Origin: Actinokineospora alba
GTDB taxonomy: Bacteria > Actinomycetota > Actinomycetes > Mycobacteriales > Pseudonocardiaceae
Assembly: GCF_004362515.1 (NCBI RefSeq)
Contig: NZ_SNXU01000001.1
Span: 5,084,001-5,148,000 of the forward strand
DNA: 64,000 nt
Direction of reading: 5' to 3'
Shown piece after piece: positions 1 to 10,741 of the stretch (its first letter is position 1; each line of letters opens with the position of its first letter). A program made the position numbers and the translations under genes. The notes beneath the pieces are model-generated. The model was not told the origin of the DNA, made no database searches, and saw nothing but the letters and a program-made list of their open reading frames with translations.

Positions 1-1
1 G

Positions 2-589
2 ATGGTCACGTCACTGGTCCTGCTGGCCATCCCGGTGTTCGTGCTCGGCACCGTCCTCAAACTGTTGTGGCTGCCCGTCAACGACGCCGCGGGCACCGAC
101 CTGCTCCCGTTCTCCGGGGAGACCACGCCCGGTGCCGACCTGTCCGGCTGGGCCGCTTTCGGCGACCGGGTGCGGCACCTGGTGCTGCCCACGATCACCA
201 TCGCGTTGCCGCAGATCGCCTTCTACAGCCGCTACCAGCGCGCGGCCATGCTGGAGGTGCTGCACAGCGACTTCCTCCGCGCGGCGCGGGCCAAGGGGCT
301 TCGCCGCGGCCAGGCCGTGCTGTGGCACGGCCTGCGCATGGCGCTGATCCCGATGACCGCGCTGGTCGCGTTCAGCTTCGGGCTGCACCTGGCGGGTGGT
401 GTCTTCACCGAGCGGATCTTCGGCTGGCACGGCCTTGGCGACTGGATGCTGGCGAGCATCCACGACCAGGACGCCATGGTGGTGGCCACGACGACCCTGC
501 TGATGGCGGTGCTCGTGGTCGTCGTCGGCTGGATCGCCGACCTGGCCTTGGTGCTGCTCGACCCACGCGTGCGCGGGGGACGCTCATGA
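2..589 (+). CDS. ABC transporter permease, DppB/OppB type (5' partial)
   Basis: Inner-membrane permease of an oligopeptide/dipeptide (or nickel) ABC importer. The visible 195 residues hold at least four hydrophobic segments and the cytoplasmic coupling loop (RAARAKGLRRGQAVLWHGL) that contacts the ATPase. Full DppB proteins have about 310-330 residues, so the N-terminal third lies before the window; the ATG at position 2 is probably internal. The stop overlaps the next permease start (ATGA), so the pair is translationally coupled and forms one operon with the following ATPase gene. The substrate cannot be read from the permease, and the solute-binding protein is not visible. Confidence 0.9.
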   Translation: MVTSLVLLAIPVFVLGTVLKLLWLPVNDAAGTDLLPFSGETTPGADLSGWAAFGDRVRHLVLPTITIALPQIAFYSRYQRAAMLEVLHSDFLRAARAKGLRRGQAVLWHGLRMALIPMTALVAFSFGLHLAGGVFTERIFGWHGLGDWMLASIHDQDAMVVATTTLLMAVLVVVVGWIADLALVLLDPRVRGGRS

Positions 590-1415
590 CGCTGGTACCT
601 GTGGACCGCGGCCCCCTTCGGACCGCGGCACTCGGCGCGGGTGTGCTCGTCCTGCTCGCGGCCGCGGCGGTCATCGGCCCTGCCTTGTCCCCTTATGGCT
701 ATGCGCAACAGGATTTGACCGCGTTGTTCGCGCCGCCGTCGGCTGACCATCCACTTGGGACGGCTCGGCTCGGCGAGGACGTCCTCACGCAGTGCCTGCG
801 GGGGCTGCAGAAGTCCCTGGTGATCGGGCTGTTGGCGGCGCTCGTGACCACCGTGCTCTCAGCGGTCGTCGGCACCCTGGCGGGCTACCTCGGCGGGCGG
901 GTCGACCGAGTGCTGATGGCCGCGGTCGACATCCTGCTCGTGCTGCCCCCGATCCTCATCGTCGCGGTGATCTCCCCGGCCCTGCGCGGACAGTCCTGGC
1001 TCTTGCTCGTCGTGCTCATCGCGGGGTTCCAGTGGATGCTGACCGCGCGGGTGGTCCGTGCCCGCGCGCGCAGCCTGCGGTCGGCGGACTTCGTCGCCGC
1101 CGCGGAGTACATGGGTGCTTCCGTCGGGCGCGTGGTGTTCCGGCACCTGCTGCCGCAGATGGCGCCGCTGCTGATCATCGACTGCACGATGAACGTCGCC
1201 ACGGCGGTCCTGGCCGAGGCGGGCCTGAGCTACTTCGGTTTCGGCGTCCAGGCACCCGACATCTCGCTGGGCACGCTGGTGTCCGTCGGCAGTGGATCGG
1301 CGCTCACCTTCCCCTGGGTGTTCCTCGCCCCGGTCGGTTTCCTCGCGGCGACCGTGATCGGTGTCGGCCTGCTCGGCGAAGGACTGCGCGGCGGCCACGA
1401 CGAGAAGAGGAACCC

Positions 1416-1419
<4 letters not shown>
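586..1419 (+). CDS. ABC transporter permease, DppC/OppC type
   Basis: Second membrane subunit of the peptide-type importer, 277 residues, usual length for DppC. About six transmembrane segments; the coupling-loop motif is EYMGASVGRVVFRHLLPQM near residue 180. The start at 586 is chosen because it gives an ATGA overlap with the upstream permease and a normal DppC N-terminus (a hydrophilic tail, then a membrane helix). The stop overlaps the ATPase start by ATGA. A longer in-frame extension exists but would lie wholly inside the upstream gene. Confidence 0.92.
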
Positions 1420-3208
<1,789 letters not shown>

Positions 3209-3218
<10 letters not shown>

Positions 3219-3817
3219 GGGGCCCGGCCGAAGCGCATGCGGAAGTCAAGCAGGGCGAAGGAGGCGAAGGGGCGCCTGCCGTCGAGGTAGCCCAGTGGAC
3301 CGTTCGGGTCGATCTTCCAGGACGAACGGGCCGCCGCCAGCCGGCCGGTGACCTTGACCGGGCTCTTCTTCGGGCCTTCCTGGATGACCGAGAAGGCCGT
3401 GGGCAACCGGAACGGCAGCCTGCCAAGGACTTGGTAGTCCGCTTCCGCGATCGGGCCGTCGGCGGACCGGGCGCTCGCGGTGAAGCGCGGCCGGTGGGCC
3501 AGCTCGAATTCGGCGAGGTCCTTCGGGATGTTCCACAGCTCGCGCCCACCCGCGAGCGACACTGGGCTGTCGACCCAGATGTGGGTGATCGACGCCGCGA
3601 GGCCCGCGCGGACCGGCACCGTCGCCATGAGTTCGCGGTAGCTCAGCACCCCGCCCTCCTGGTAGTCCACCCAGGCCGTCACCACGAAGCCGCTGCCGCC
3701 CACCACGATCGGGCGCACCCCGGCGGGCAGGGCGGGCAACGCGGCGACAGGCAAACGCCAAGCCGAGATGTACGCCTGGCCGACCATCTCCCACGGCTGC
3801 GGCGGATAACTCTCCAC
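3209..3817 (-). CDS. Acetoacetate decarboxylase family protein
   Basis: 202-residue soluble protein of the acetoacetate decarboxylase fold. The segment GGRELWNIPKDLAEFEL resembles the family motif around the Schiff-base lysine, with the Lys in PKD. Family members decarboxylate beta-keto acids, but many actinobacterial paralogues act on other substrates. It lies 9 bp downstream of a cholesterol-oxidase-like GMC gene and in the same orientation as a Baeyer-Villiger monooxygenase, so it probably belongs to the same catabolic operon and handles a keto acid or lactone-derived product. The substrate is inference only. Confidence 0.75.
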
Positions 3818-3826
3818 AATGGACTC

Positions 3827-5491
3827 CTAAACCAGTCGCAGGGCGCCGGGGGCGGTGGCGGGGACGGTGGGGCGGACCGGGACGACCGGGTCGATCCGCC
3901 GGTATCCGGACCCGAGTTCGGGCCGTGGGTCCGGTTCGCCTTTGTTGGGCCAGAACGACATGGCCCGCTCGGCCTGCGCGGTGATCGTGAGCGACGGGTT
4001 GACGCCCAGGTTGGCCGTCACCGCCGAACCGTCCGCCACGTGCAGGCCCGGGTGACCGTAGACCCGCTGGTACGGGTCGACGACGCCGGTTGTCGCCGAG
4101 TCGCCGATCACGCAGCCGCCGATGTAGTGGGCGGTGGACGGAATGTTGACCACGTCCATGTACGTCCCGAGCGCGTCGCCGCCGATCTTGTCCGCGTAAT
4201 GGCGGGCGGCCTCATGGCCGATCGGGAGCCAGGTCGGATTCGGATCGCCGCCGCCTTGCCGGGTCGAGAGGTGTTTGCCGAACAGGCCGCGCTTGCGGAA
4301 CGACGTCAGCGAGTTGTCCAGTGACTGCATGACCAGCAGGATCACCGACCGCTCCGAAGCCTTGTGGAAACGCAGGGAGCGCAGGAACCGCAACGGGTGC
4401 AGCAGCACCATCAGCACGAAGCGGAGCAGCCGCATCCGGCCGCCGTCGACCATGGGTGCGGCGAGGGCGAACATGGCGTTCTGGCCGACGCCGTAATGGC
4501 AGACCTCGATGTGGGTGTCCGGCCGCGGGTGGATCGACGACGTGATCGCGATGCCCTGGGCGAAGTCGTCGCGGGTGCGGCTGGTCGCGGTGAGGATGGC
4601 CTCGGAGTTGGTGCGGGTCAGCTCGCCCAGGCGGTCGGAGATCCGGGGGAGGGTGCCGCTGTCCTTCATGGCGTGCAACAGCTTCTGCGTGCCCAACGCG
4701 GCGGCGGAGAACACCACCTGCTCGGCGGTGAACGTCCGGCGCTGCTTGCGCAGCAGCCTGCCCGAGCGGACGGCGGTGATCTCATAGCCACCGTCGACCG
4801 GCTTGACCTCGGTCACCGTGGTCATCGGGTGGACCTCCGCACCGCCCTGTTCGGCGAGGTAGAGGTAGTTCGTCGTCGTGGTGTTCTTCGCGCCGACCGG
4901 GCAGCCGGTGAAGCACCGGGCGCAGTGCGTGCAGCCGGTGCGTTCCGGTCCGACACCGCCGAAGTACGGGTCGGCCACCCGCTTGCCCTCCTCGCCGAAG
5001 AACACGCCGACCTGCGTCGGGTGGAACGTGTCCAGGACGTCCAGCTCCACCGCCACCTGCCGCAGCACGTCGTCGGCAGGCGTCATCCGCGGGTTGGTCG
5101 CCACGCCCAGCATCCGCTTGGCCTGGTCGTAGTACGGCGCGAGTTCGCTCTTCCAGTCGGTGATGTGCGACCACGACCGGTCGGTGTAGAAGTTCTCCAG
5201 CGGCTCGTAAAGCGTGTTGCCGTAGATCAGCGAGCCGCCGCCCACCCCGGAGGCGCTGAAGATCGCGCACTTGCCGACCACACTGACCCGCTGCGGACCG
5301 GTCAGTCCCAGCTTCGGCGCCCAGATGGAGTCGCGCAGGTGCCAGTTGGACTTCGGGAAATCCTTCGGCTCCCACCGCCTGCCCGACTCCAGGACCGCGA
5401 CCCGGTATCCCTTCTCGGTCAGCCGCAACGCGCTGACACTGCCGCCGAAACCGGAACCGACGACCACCACGTCGTAGTCGAACGAGGGCAT
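3827..5491 (-). CDS. GMC-family FAD oxidoreductase (cholesterol oxidase-like)
   Basis: 554-residue flavoprotein. The N-terminus has the dinucleotide-binding motif VVVGSGFGGSVSALRL. Around residue 220 is a cysteine cluster (CTHCARCFTGCPVGAKNT) characteristic of the ChoD-like branch of GMC oxidoreductases, and the C-terminal block IGGCVIGDSATTGVVD is the family signature that closes the FAD site. Start chosen at 5491: an upstream in-frame extension would run about 140 bp into the monooxygenase gene. Likely oxidises a hydroxyl on a sterol, terpenoid or other hydrophobic alcohol to a ketone, which the upstream Baeyer-Villiger enzyme could then attack. The actual substrate is unknown. Confidence 0.85.
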   Translation of the reverse strand: MPSFDYDVVVVGSGFGGSVSALRLTEKGYRVAVLESGRRWEPKDFPKSNWHLRDSIWAPKLGLTGPQRVSVVGKCAIFSASGVGGGSLIYGNTLYEPLENFYTDRSWSHITDWKSELAPYYDQAKRMLGVATNPRMTPADDVLRQVAVELDVLDTFHPTQVGVFFGEEGKRVADPYFGGVGPERTGCTHCARCFTGCPVGAKNTTTTNYLYLAEQGGAEVHPMTTVTEVKPVDGGYEITAVRSGRLLRKQRRTFTAEQVVFSAAALGTQKLLHAMKDSGTLPRISDRLGELTRTNSEAILTATSRTRDDFAQGIAITSSIHPRPDTHIEVCHYGVGQNAMFALAAPMVDGGRMRLLRFVLMVLLHPLRFLRSLRFHKASERSVILLVMQSLDNSLTSFRKRGLFGKHLSTRQGGGDPNPTWLPIGHEAARHYADKIGGDALGTYMDVVNIPSTAHYIGGCVIGDSATTGVVDPYQRVYGHPGLHVADGSAVTANLGVNPSLTITAQAERAMSFWPNKGEPDPRPELGSGYRRIDPVVPVRPTVPATAPGALRLV

Positions 5492-5511
5492 CCGTACCTG
5501 CTTTCCTCGGC

Positions 5512-6966
5512 TCACGCCGATTCCCACGCCGTGTGGTGGTAGTCCTCCGGGTCCAGTGTGCGCGTGGCCAGCCGGTACGCGCTCACCGTGCCCGGCCAGT
5601 TGTTGGTGATCCGCCCGGCCGCGGTGCGGTACCAGCTCGAACAGGTCGTCCACACGGACCGGGCGAGCCGGGCCTGGATCCTGCGGTCGTACCCCTCGGC
5701 GACGTCCGCCCGAACCTCCAAAGAGGACCGCCCGTCGAGCCGGAGCACCGCTTGGCGGATATAGCGTGCCTGCGACTCCAGCATGTAGACGATCGAGCCG
5801 ACCCCGAGGTTCGTGTTCGGCCCGTACATCATGAACAGGTTGGGGAATCCCGGCACCGCCATGCCGAGGTAGGCGTGCGCGCCCTCGCTCCAGGTGTCGG
5901 CCAGCTTCTGCCCGTCGACGCCGTGGATGGCCATGGGCGCCAGGAACTCCGTCGCCTTGAAGCCCGTGCCGTAGACGATCACATCGGCCTCATGGACGAC
6001 CCCGTCCGCGGTGCGGAGCCCTTCGGGGACGATCTCGGTGATCGCCGCGGTCTCCACGGACACGTTCGGCCTGCCCAGGGCGGGCAGGTAATCGCCGGAG
6101 AACAGGCCGCGCTTGCAGCCGGGTTCGTGGTCCGGGGCGAGCTTGGCGCGCAGCACCGGATCCGGCACCTGCCTGCGGAGCTGGAACCGGGACAGCGCCG
6201 CGACCGCCCGCCCCATCGGCTTGATGTCGACCAGCGCCAGCGAGAGCACCTCGCAGAGCAGCCAGAACGCGAACCGTTCCGCCTTCTGGGTGACGGGAAG
6301 CGCGCGGAACATCGCGCGCTGCCACGGCCGGTACTCGACCTGGGGGCGCGGCAGGATCCACGGCGCCGAACGCTGGAAGACCGTCAGCCGGGCCGCCTTG
6401 GGCTGGATCTCGGGGACGAACTGCACGGCGCTGGCACCGGTGCCGATCACGGCGACGCGCTTGCCGGTGAGGTCCACCGAGTGGTCCCAGGTCGCCGAGT
6501 GGAACGCGGGTCCGGCGAACGACTCGACGCCCGGGATGTTCGGCATGGCGGGCCGGGAGAGCTGGCCGGTGGCGGGCACGAGGACATCGGCGGTGATCCG
6601 CTCCCCGGCGGCGGTGTCGAGCTGCCAGCGGCCCTGGTCGAAGGTGGCGGCGGTGACCTCGACGCCGAAGCGGAGGTGCGGACCGAGGCCGTACTTGTCC
6701 ACCACCCGCTTGAGGTAGTCCTGGATGTCGGGCTGCCGGGAGAACCGCGAGGGCCACGTGGGGTTCGGCTCGTAGGAGAACGAGTAGTAGGGCGAGGGGA
6801 TGTCGCAGGCCGCGCCGGGGTAGGTGTTCTCCCGCCAGACGCCGCCGACCTCGGTGCCCTTCTCCAGGATGGTGAACGAGTCGATGCCCGCCCGCTTGAG
6901 CTCGATCGCCATGCCGATCCCGCCGAACCCGGTGCCGATGATCACGACCTGTGGCGTCTGCGTCAT
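5512..6966 (-). CDS. Flavin-dependent Baeyer-Villiger-type monooxygenase
   Basis: 484 residues. FAD motif GTGFGG near residue 11, second Rossmann motif GTGASA for NADPH, and the Baeyer-Villiger fingerprint F-x-G-x3-H-x3-W-D (FAGPAFHSATWDH) between them. Such enzymes insert oxygen next to a ketone, giving an ester or lactone. First gene of an operon with the GMC oxidoreductase (20 bp gap) and the decarboxylase-like protein. It is divergent from a VirS-like AraC regulator across a 102-bp region, the arrangement of the virS/mymA locus of mycobacteria. Confidence 0.88.
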   Translation of the reverse strand: MTQTPQVVIIGTGFGGIGMAIELKRAGIDSFTILEKGTEVGGVWRENTYPGAACDIPSPYYSFSYEPNPTWPSRFSRQPDIQDYLKRVVDKYGLGPHLRFGVEVTAATFDQGRWQLDTAAGERITADVLVPATGQLSRPAMPNIPGVESFAGPAFHSATWDHSVDLTGKRVAVIGTGASAVQFVPEIQPKAARLTVFQRSAPWILPRPQVEYRPWQRAMFRALPVTQKAERFAFWLLCEVLSLALVDIKPMGRAVAALSRFQLRRQVPDPVLRAKLAPDHEPGCKRGLFSGDYLPALGRPNVSVETAAITEIVPEGLRTADGVVHEADVIVYGTGFKATEFLAPMAIHGVDGQKLADTWSEGAHAYLGMAVPGFPNLFMMYGPNTNLGVGSIVYMLESQARYIRQAVLRLDGRSSLEVRADVAEGYDRRIQARLARSVWTTCSSWYRTAAGRITNNWPGTVSAYRLATRTLDPEDYHHTAWESA

Positions 6967-7011
6967 GTCCTCACGTTAGGGCTGGTCGCGGCCATCGGCT
7001 AAGAGAACCGC

Positions 7012-7070
7012 GGCCGAGAAATCGAGATTTTCGGCCATTCGGGGACGTTCTGATCCATACTTTCGGCCAT
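7012..7070. promoter_or_regulatory. Probable operator region between monooxygenase operon and AraC regulator
   Basis: Positions 7012-7036 form an imperfect inverted repeat (GGCCGA / TCGGCC outer arms, AAATC / GATTT inner arms, centre GA). The 10-mer TTTCGGCCAT occurs at 7029-7038 and again at 7061-7070, 32 bp apart (about three helical turns), the second copy running into the ATG of the AraC gene. Direct repeats at a whole number of turns suit AraC-family dimers. Assignment to this regulator is inference. Confidence 0.5.
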
Positions 7071-8088
7071 GGTGGAGCTTGGGCGGCCCGTCGTCGCCGA
7101 ATGGACCTTCCCGCGGGCGGCGGGCAGCGTGCTGCTGATGATCCGGTTCGCCGAGGACCATGGCGTCGCGGCGGCCGACGTGCTGCGCGGCAGCGCCCTC
7201 ACCGAATCGGCCCTGGCCAGGCCGGACGCGCAGCTCGACGCCCACCAGGAACTCGCCGTCGTCCGCAACCTCGTCCGCCTGCTCGGGAAACGGCCCGCGC
7301 TCGGTGTGGAGGTCGGGTTCCGCTACCGGGTCACCACGTTCGGGATCTTCGGCTTCGCCTGTGTCAGCAGCCCCACCGTCCGGGACATGATCGCGTTCGC
7401 GCTGCGCTACTGGGACCTCAGCTTCGCCTTCTGCATCCCGGTCGTGCACGTCGACGGCGACGAGATCCGCTGGGAGCTGCACGACGACCGGGTCCCCGCC
7501 GACGTGCGCGCCTTCCTGGTCCAACGGGACATGTCGGCGATGTACAAGGTGATGAGCGACCTGCTGTCCGAACCGATCCGGCTGCGCTGGCTGGAGCTGG
7601 CGTTCCCCGAGCCGCCGGGCTGGCCCGACGAGGCGTTCGGCGTGCACCCGACGTTCGACGCGCCCGCCAACCTCGCCGCCGTCGACCTCAACCTCGACCA
7701 ACCCCTCCCGCAGGGCGACGAGCACACCGTGGCGCTGTGCGAGGCGCAGTGCCGCGACCTCGTCGCCCGCAACCGGGCCCGAACCGGCGTCGCACGCGAG
7801 GTCCGGGACCGTCTCATCAAGGTGGGCGGCGCCGCCACCATGGACGAGGTCGCCCGCGCGCTCGCCCTGAGCCCACGCACCCTGCGCCGCAAGCTCGACG
7901 ACGCGGGCACGAGCTACCGCGCGCTGCTCGACGAGGTCCGCGAGACGCTGGCCGAGGAGATGCTCGCGACCGGCGCCCTGTCGGTCCACGACGTGGCGCT
8001 GCGCCTCGGGTACGCCGAGGCGTCGAGCTTCATCTACGCGTTCAAGCGGTGGAAGGGCACGACTCCCGCGGCGTTTCTCCGTCGGTGA
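7069..8088 (+). CDS. AraC family transcriptional regulator, VirS/OruR-like
   Basis: 339 residues. The N-terminal 200 or so form an arabinose-binding-like sensor domain of the type seen in VirS, OruR and related regulators; the C-terminal 85 carry the double helix-turn-helix (DEVARALALSPRTLRRKL and DVALRLGYAEASSFIYAFKRW). Divergent from the Baeyer-Villiger monooxygenase, hence probably its activator, responding to a hydrophobic substrate or acid stress. A second regulator of the same architecture stands beside another pair of monooxygenases at 34753-35757. Confidence 0.88.
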   Translation: MVELGRPVVAEWTFPRAAGSVLLMIRFAEDHGVAAADVLRGSALTESALARPDAQLDAHQELAVVRNLVRLLGKRPALGVEVGFRYRVTTFGIFGFACVSSPTVRDMIAFALRYWDLSFAFCIPVVHVDGDEIRWELHDDRVPADVRAFLVQRDMSAMYKVMSDLLSEPIRLRWLELAFPEPPGWPDEAFGVHPTFDAPANLAAVDLNLDQPLPQGDEHTVALCEAQCRDLVARNRARTGVAREVRDRLIKVGGAATMDEVARALALSPRTLRRKLDDAGTSYRALLDEVRETLAEEMLATGALSVHDVALRLGYAEASSFIYAFKRWKGTTPAAFLRR

Positions 8089-8137
8089 ACCTGCGACTGG
8101 GTGTGATCGGCGTCATACTCCGGGTGGGAGGTGGCCC

Positions 8138-8545
8138 ATGACCACGGACGCGCAGGTCCCACTGGAGCGCTCCATCGAGGCGACGGCCGAGTTCCTCGGT
8201 GTCGAGCCCGGCGAACTGGACTACATCACGCCTGACCTCTTGGCGGAGCCCACGGTCGAGTTGGACCCCGAGTCGGCGGAGGACTTGGCGGAGGACGATG
8301 AGGTCGCTGAGACGGAGATCGAGGCGCTGGTGACTCCGCCGAACCGGATCTCCTACCTGAGCCACTGGGCCTTCGAGGGGTTCACCGGAGACCGAACCCG
8401 CTGGAGCGCCTACGCGAACTGCCAGTACCACACCCGCTACCACCTCTGGGGCGACCAGATCAACCGGTACGTGGTCGACGGAAGCTGCCGCACGCCCATG
8501 GGGACTTACGTGCATCGGTACAAGGTCTGGTGGCACACCGCGTGA
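8138..8545 (+). CDS. Hypothetical protein with acidic N-half and aromatic Cys-containing C-half
   Basis: 135 residues, not recognised. Residues 1-70 are very acidic and predicted soluble; residues 71-135 change character, being rich in Tyr, Trp, His and Arg, with two cysteines about 23 residues apart. There is no signal peptide or membrane helix. The start ATG follows GGGAGGTGGCCC, a good ribosome site. The two-part layout (acidic leader-like region, then a short aromatic two-Cys tail) resembles secreted peptide precursors or small enzyme-bound substrates, but nothing confirms this. It stands alone: regulator upstream, secreted hydrolase downstream after a hairpin. Confidence 0.65.
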   Translation: MTTDAQVPLERSIEATAEFLGVEPGELDYITPDLLAEPTVELDPESAEDLAEDDEVAETEIEALVTPPNRISYLSHWAFEGFTGDRTRWSAYANCQYHTRYHLWGDQINRYVVDGSCRTPMGTYVHRYKVWWHTA

Positions 8546-8567
8546 CGGCGGGCTGACTGGCTCGTTA

Positions 8568-8593
8568 TCCGTGCGGCATCGTCGCCGCACGGA
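8568..8593. terminator. 10-bp hairpin before secreted hydrolase gene
   Basis: Perfect 10-bp stem (TCCGTGCGGC with GCCGCACGGA) and 6-nt loop. It lies 22 bp after the hypothetical gene and ends 2 nt before the GGAG ribosome site of the next gene. Either a terminator for the upstream gene (no T-tract) or a leader structure of the hydrolase mRNA. Confidence 0.5.
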
Positions 8594-8604
8594 ACGGAGT
8601 CGTC

Positions 8605-10158
8605 ATGGGGTCTCAGCTCGCGCGCGTCCTGGTCGCGGTGTTGGCCGCCGCGGTGGCCACGGTGGTGGCGGCGCCGGTTTCGCAGGCCGCGCCGACGGTC
8701 GTGAACGGCTGCGTCGCGGGCGTGCCTGATCCGGGGACGACCGTGCCGGTCCAGATTTGCTACACGATCTTCCGCCCCGAGAGCGCCTCCAGCGCGAACC
8801 GGGTGCCGGTGGTCTTCCACAGCCACGGGTGGGGCGGCAGCCGCGCCACCGCGCCCGAGGGCTTCGCCGACTTCCTGGGCGCCGGCTTCGGGGTGCTGAG
8901 CTTCGACCAGCGCGGATTCGGGGAGAGCGGGGGTGTCGCCCAACTGGAGAACCCGGACCTCGAGGGCCAGGACGTGCAGCGGCTCGTCGACGTGGTCGCC
9001 GGGCTCGACTGGGTCAAGACCCAGCGACCGGGCGACCCGGTGATCGGCGCCATCGGCGGCTCCTACGGCGGCGGCTACCAGTTCGTCGGCGCGTTCAGCG
9101 AACTCCGCGACCGCGGCGCCACCCGGTTCGACGCGCTCGCCCCCGAGATCACCTGGCATGACCTCGGTGAAAGCCTTGCGCCGCAAGGGGTTCCGCGAAC
9201 CCTGTGGGCTCTGCTGCTCTACGCGGCAGGCACGCCGTCCGCCGCGAACCCGCAAGCGGCGACCGTGGGCCTCGTCGAAGCGGCGGCGACGGGCAACTGG
9301 CCGCCGAACCTGGCGGCGTTCATCGCGAAAAACGGTCCCGCCTGGCACGTCTCGCAGGGGCGCAAGCTGAACATCCCGGTCCTGTTCGGACAGGGCGAGA
9401 CCGACAACCTGTTCCCCCTGGATCAAGGTTTGAAGAACTTCCAGCGGGCACTGACTCCCGGCGCCCGCGCACGTAGCATCCTGGTCGGCTACAACGGCGG
9501 GCACACGCTGCCCAGTGTGCTTCCCATGGGCGCGCCTGACGCCGCCGCGTTCCTGGCCGCGACGGCCGAAGGCGGTCTGCCCACCGACGACCCGTGCTCG
9601 AAGAAGCTGAACGACAGCGGCTTCCGGGCGTTGTCGCTGCGGTTCTTCCAAGAGGAACTGCAAGGCAAGTCGACCGGACTCGGCGGGCGCGGGCACTACC
9701 ACCTGGCCACCCTGGGCGGCCGCTGCGTCACGCTGACCGACACCGCCGCCACCCAGTCCGTGCGGCTGGGCTCGGTCGTGAGCACGGTCGGCGTCGGGCT
9801 GCCGCTGCACTACCCGATCGCCTCGGGCCCGATCACCATCGCCGGGACACCGACGCTCGACGCGAAAGTCACCTCGCTCTCGCTCGACAGCAGGCTGATG
9901 CTCGCCCTGTCCGTCGGCACCTCGCCGCTGGACGCCCAGATCGTGCAGAACAACATGCTGCCGCTGCGTGAACCCGGCATCGTCCTGGGCAAGACGCGCA
10001 CGGGTGTCGAGTTGCCGTCGGTCGCGGTGGATGTGCCCGCGGGCAAACACCTCTACCTGACCGTGTCGCCGCTCTCGGACATGTCCTTCGGGCATGGCAG
10101 CCGCCTGCCCGGGGCGATGGCGCTCAACGACGTGGTGGTCAACCTGCCCGTGCGGTGA
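8605..10158 (+). CDS. Secreted alpha/beta hydrolase, S15/CocE-like
   Basis: 517 residues with a clear signal peptide (charged start, hydrophobic core, cleavage near AQA-AP at about residue 29). The hydrolase part has the nucleophile elbow GGSYGGG, a later Asp in GQGETDNLF and a His in YNGGHTLP, so the Ser-Asp-His triad is intact. The order and the C-terminal beta-rich region resemble the X-Pro dipeptidyl-peptidase/CocE family. Exported, probably cleaves peptides or esters outside the cell. The start is supported by GGAG 5 nt upstream. Its 3' end overlaps the next gene on the other strand by 20 bp. Confidence 0.8.
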   Translation: MGSQLARVLVAVLAAAVATVVAAPVSQAAPTVVNGCVAGVPDPGTTVPVQICYTIFRPESASSANRVPVVFHSHGWGGSRATAPEGFADFLGAGFGVLSFDQRGFGESGGVAQLENPDLEGQDVQRLVDVVAGLDWVKTQRPGDPVIGAIGGSYGGGYQFVGAFSELRDRGATRFDALAPEITWHDLGESLAPQGVPRTLWALLLYAAGTPSAANPQAATVGLVEAAATGNWPPNLAAFIAKNGPAWHVSQGRKLNIPVLFGQGETDNLFPLDQGLKNFQRALTPGARARSILVGYNGGHTLPSVLPMGAPDAAAFLAATAEGGLPTDDPCSKKLNDSGFRALSLRFFQEELQGKSTGLGGRGHYHLATLGGRCVTLTDTAATQSVRLGSVVSTVGVGLPLHYPIASGPITIAGTPTLDAKVTSLSLDSRLMLALSVGTSPLDAQIVQNNMLPLREPGIVLGKTRTGVELPSVAVDVPAGKHLYLTVSPLSDMSFGHGSRLPGAMALNDVVVNLPVR

Positions 10159-10471
10159 CCGGCCCGAAGTTCGGGAAATACGGCGGTGCGGGCGGTTTCG
10201 CGACCAGCGCCAGCGCCGCGACCTCGACGCCGATGCCGGTCAGGGCGAGGGTGAGCCCGGTCAGCGACATTTCGCCCTGGTACGGCGTCTTGATGGTGAA
10301 CTGGCACCGCTGCGCCGCGGGCGTGGTCTCGGTGTCGACGACGCAGGTCGACTGGCCGACGTTGTTCTGCCAGCCCTGGGACTGATCCTCCGCGGTGACC
10401 AGCGCGATGATCGACAGCGCCACCCCGGCGGCGATCACCACCAGGCCCAGCACGATCAGGAACTTGCGCAT
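10139..10471 (-). CDS. Small two-helix membrane protein, unknown
   Basis: 110 residues, not recognised. A helix at residues 4-27, a loop of about 45 residues with two cysteines (STCVVD and QRCQF) that could form a disulfide outside the membrane, and a second helix at about 70-92, then a short Pro-rich tail. Start chosen at MRKFLIVLG because an upstream extension is Arg/Ala-rich and looks non-coding. Convergent with, and overlapping, the secreted hydrolase gene. Confidence 0.6.
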   Translation of the reverse strand: MRKFLIVLGLVVIAAGVALSIIALVTAEDQSQGWQNNVGQSTCVVDTETTPAAQRCQFTIKTPYQGEMSLTGLTLALTGIGVEVAALALVAKPPAPPYFPNFGPVTARAG

Positions 10472-10530
10472 GGACGGGTCGCTCGCCTTCGCTGAAGGGG
10501 GCGCTCTCCCGCGGCGTGCCTTGCCGACCC

Positions 10531-10577
10531 CCAGGCGGCAAGACACGGCGCGGGCAAGGTCACCCCGTGCCGCCTGG
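10531..10577. other. Two-stem hairpin in intergenic region
   Basis: An 8-bp outer stem (CCAGGCGG / CCGCCTGG), a 5-nt bulge (CAAGA), a 5-bp inner stem (CACGG / CCGTG) and a 16-nt loop. It lies in the 270-bp gap between the two leftward genes at 10139-10471 and 10742-11515, so it may terminate the GntR transcript or lie in the leader of the small membrane protein. I see no coding region in the rest of the gap. Confidence 0.4.
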
Positions 10578-10741
10578 GCCGAGACGGTGCGCACTTCCCC
10601 TTGCAGCGCCGTCCCCGCCCATCTCCGGCAGGTCCCCTCGACCTGCCTGCGCGACGGTAAGCGGCGGCGGTGGCCATTTTGTTGCCACGCACAAGTGCGC
10701 CGGCGACCATGCCCGCGACGGCCTCGCGTCGCCGAGTTCGA

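Noticed and set aside
5492..5653. 54-residue N-terminal extension of the GMC oxidoreductase
   Set aside because: Lies almost entirely inside the upstream monooxygenase gene and has no family features; the FAD motif begins right after the later ATG.
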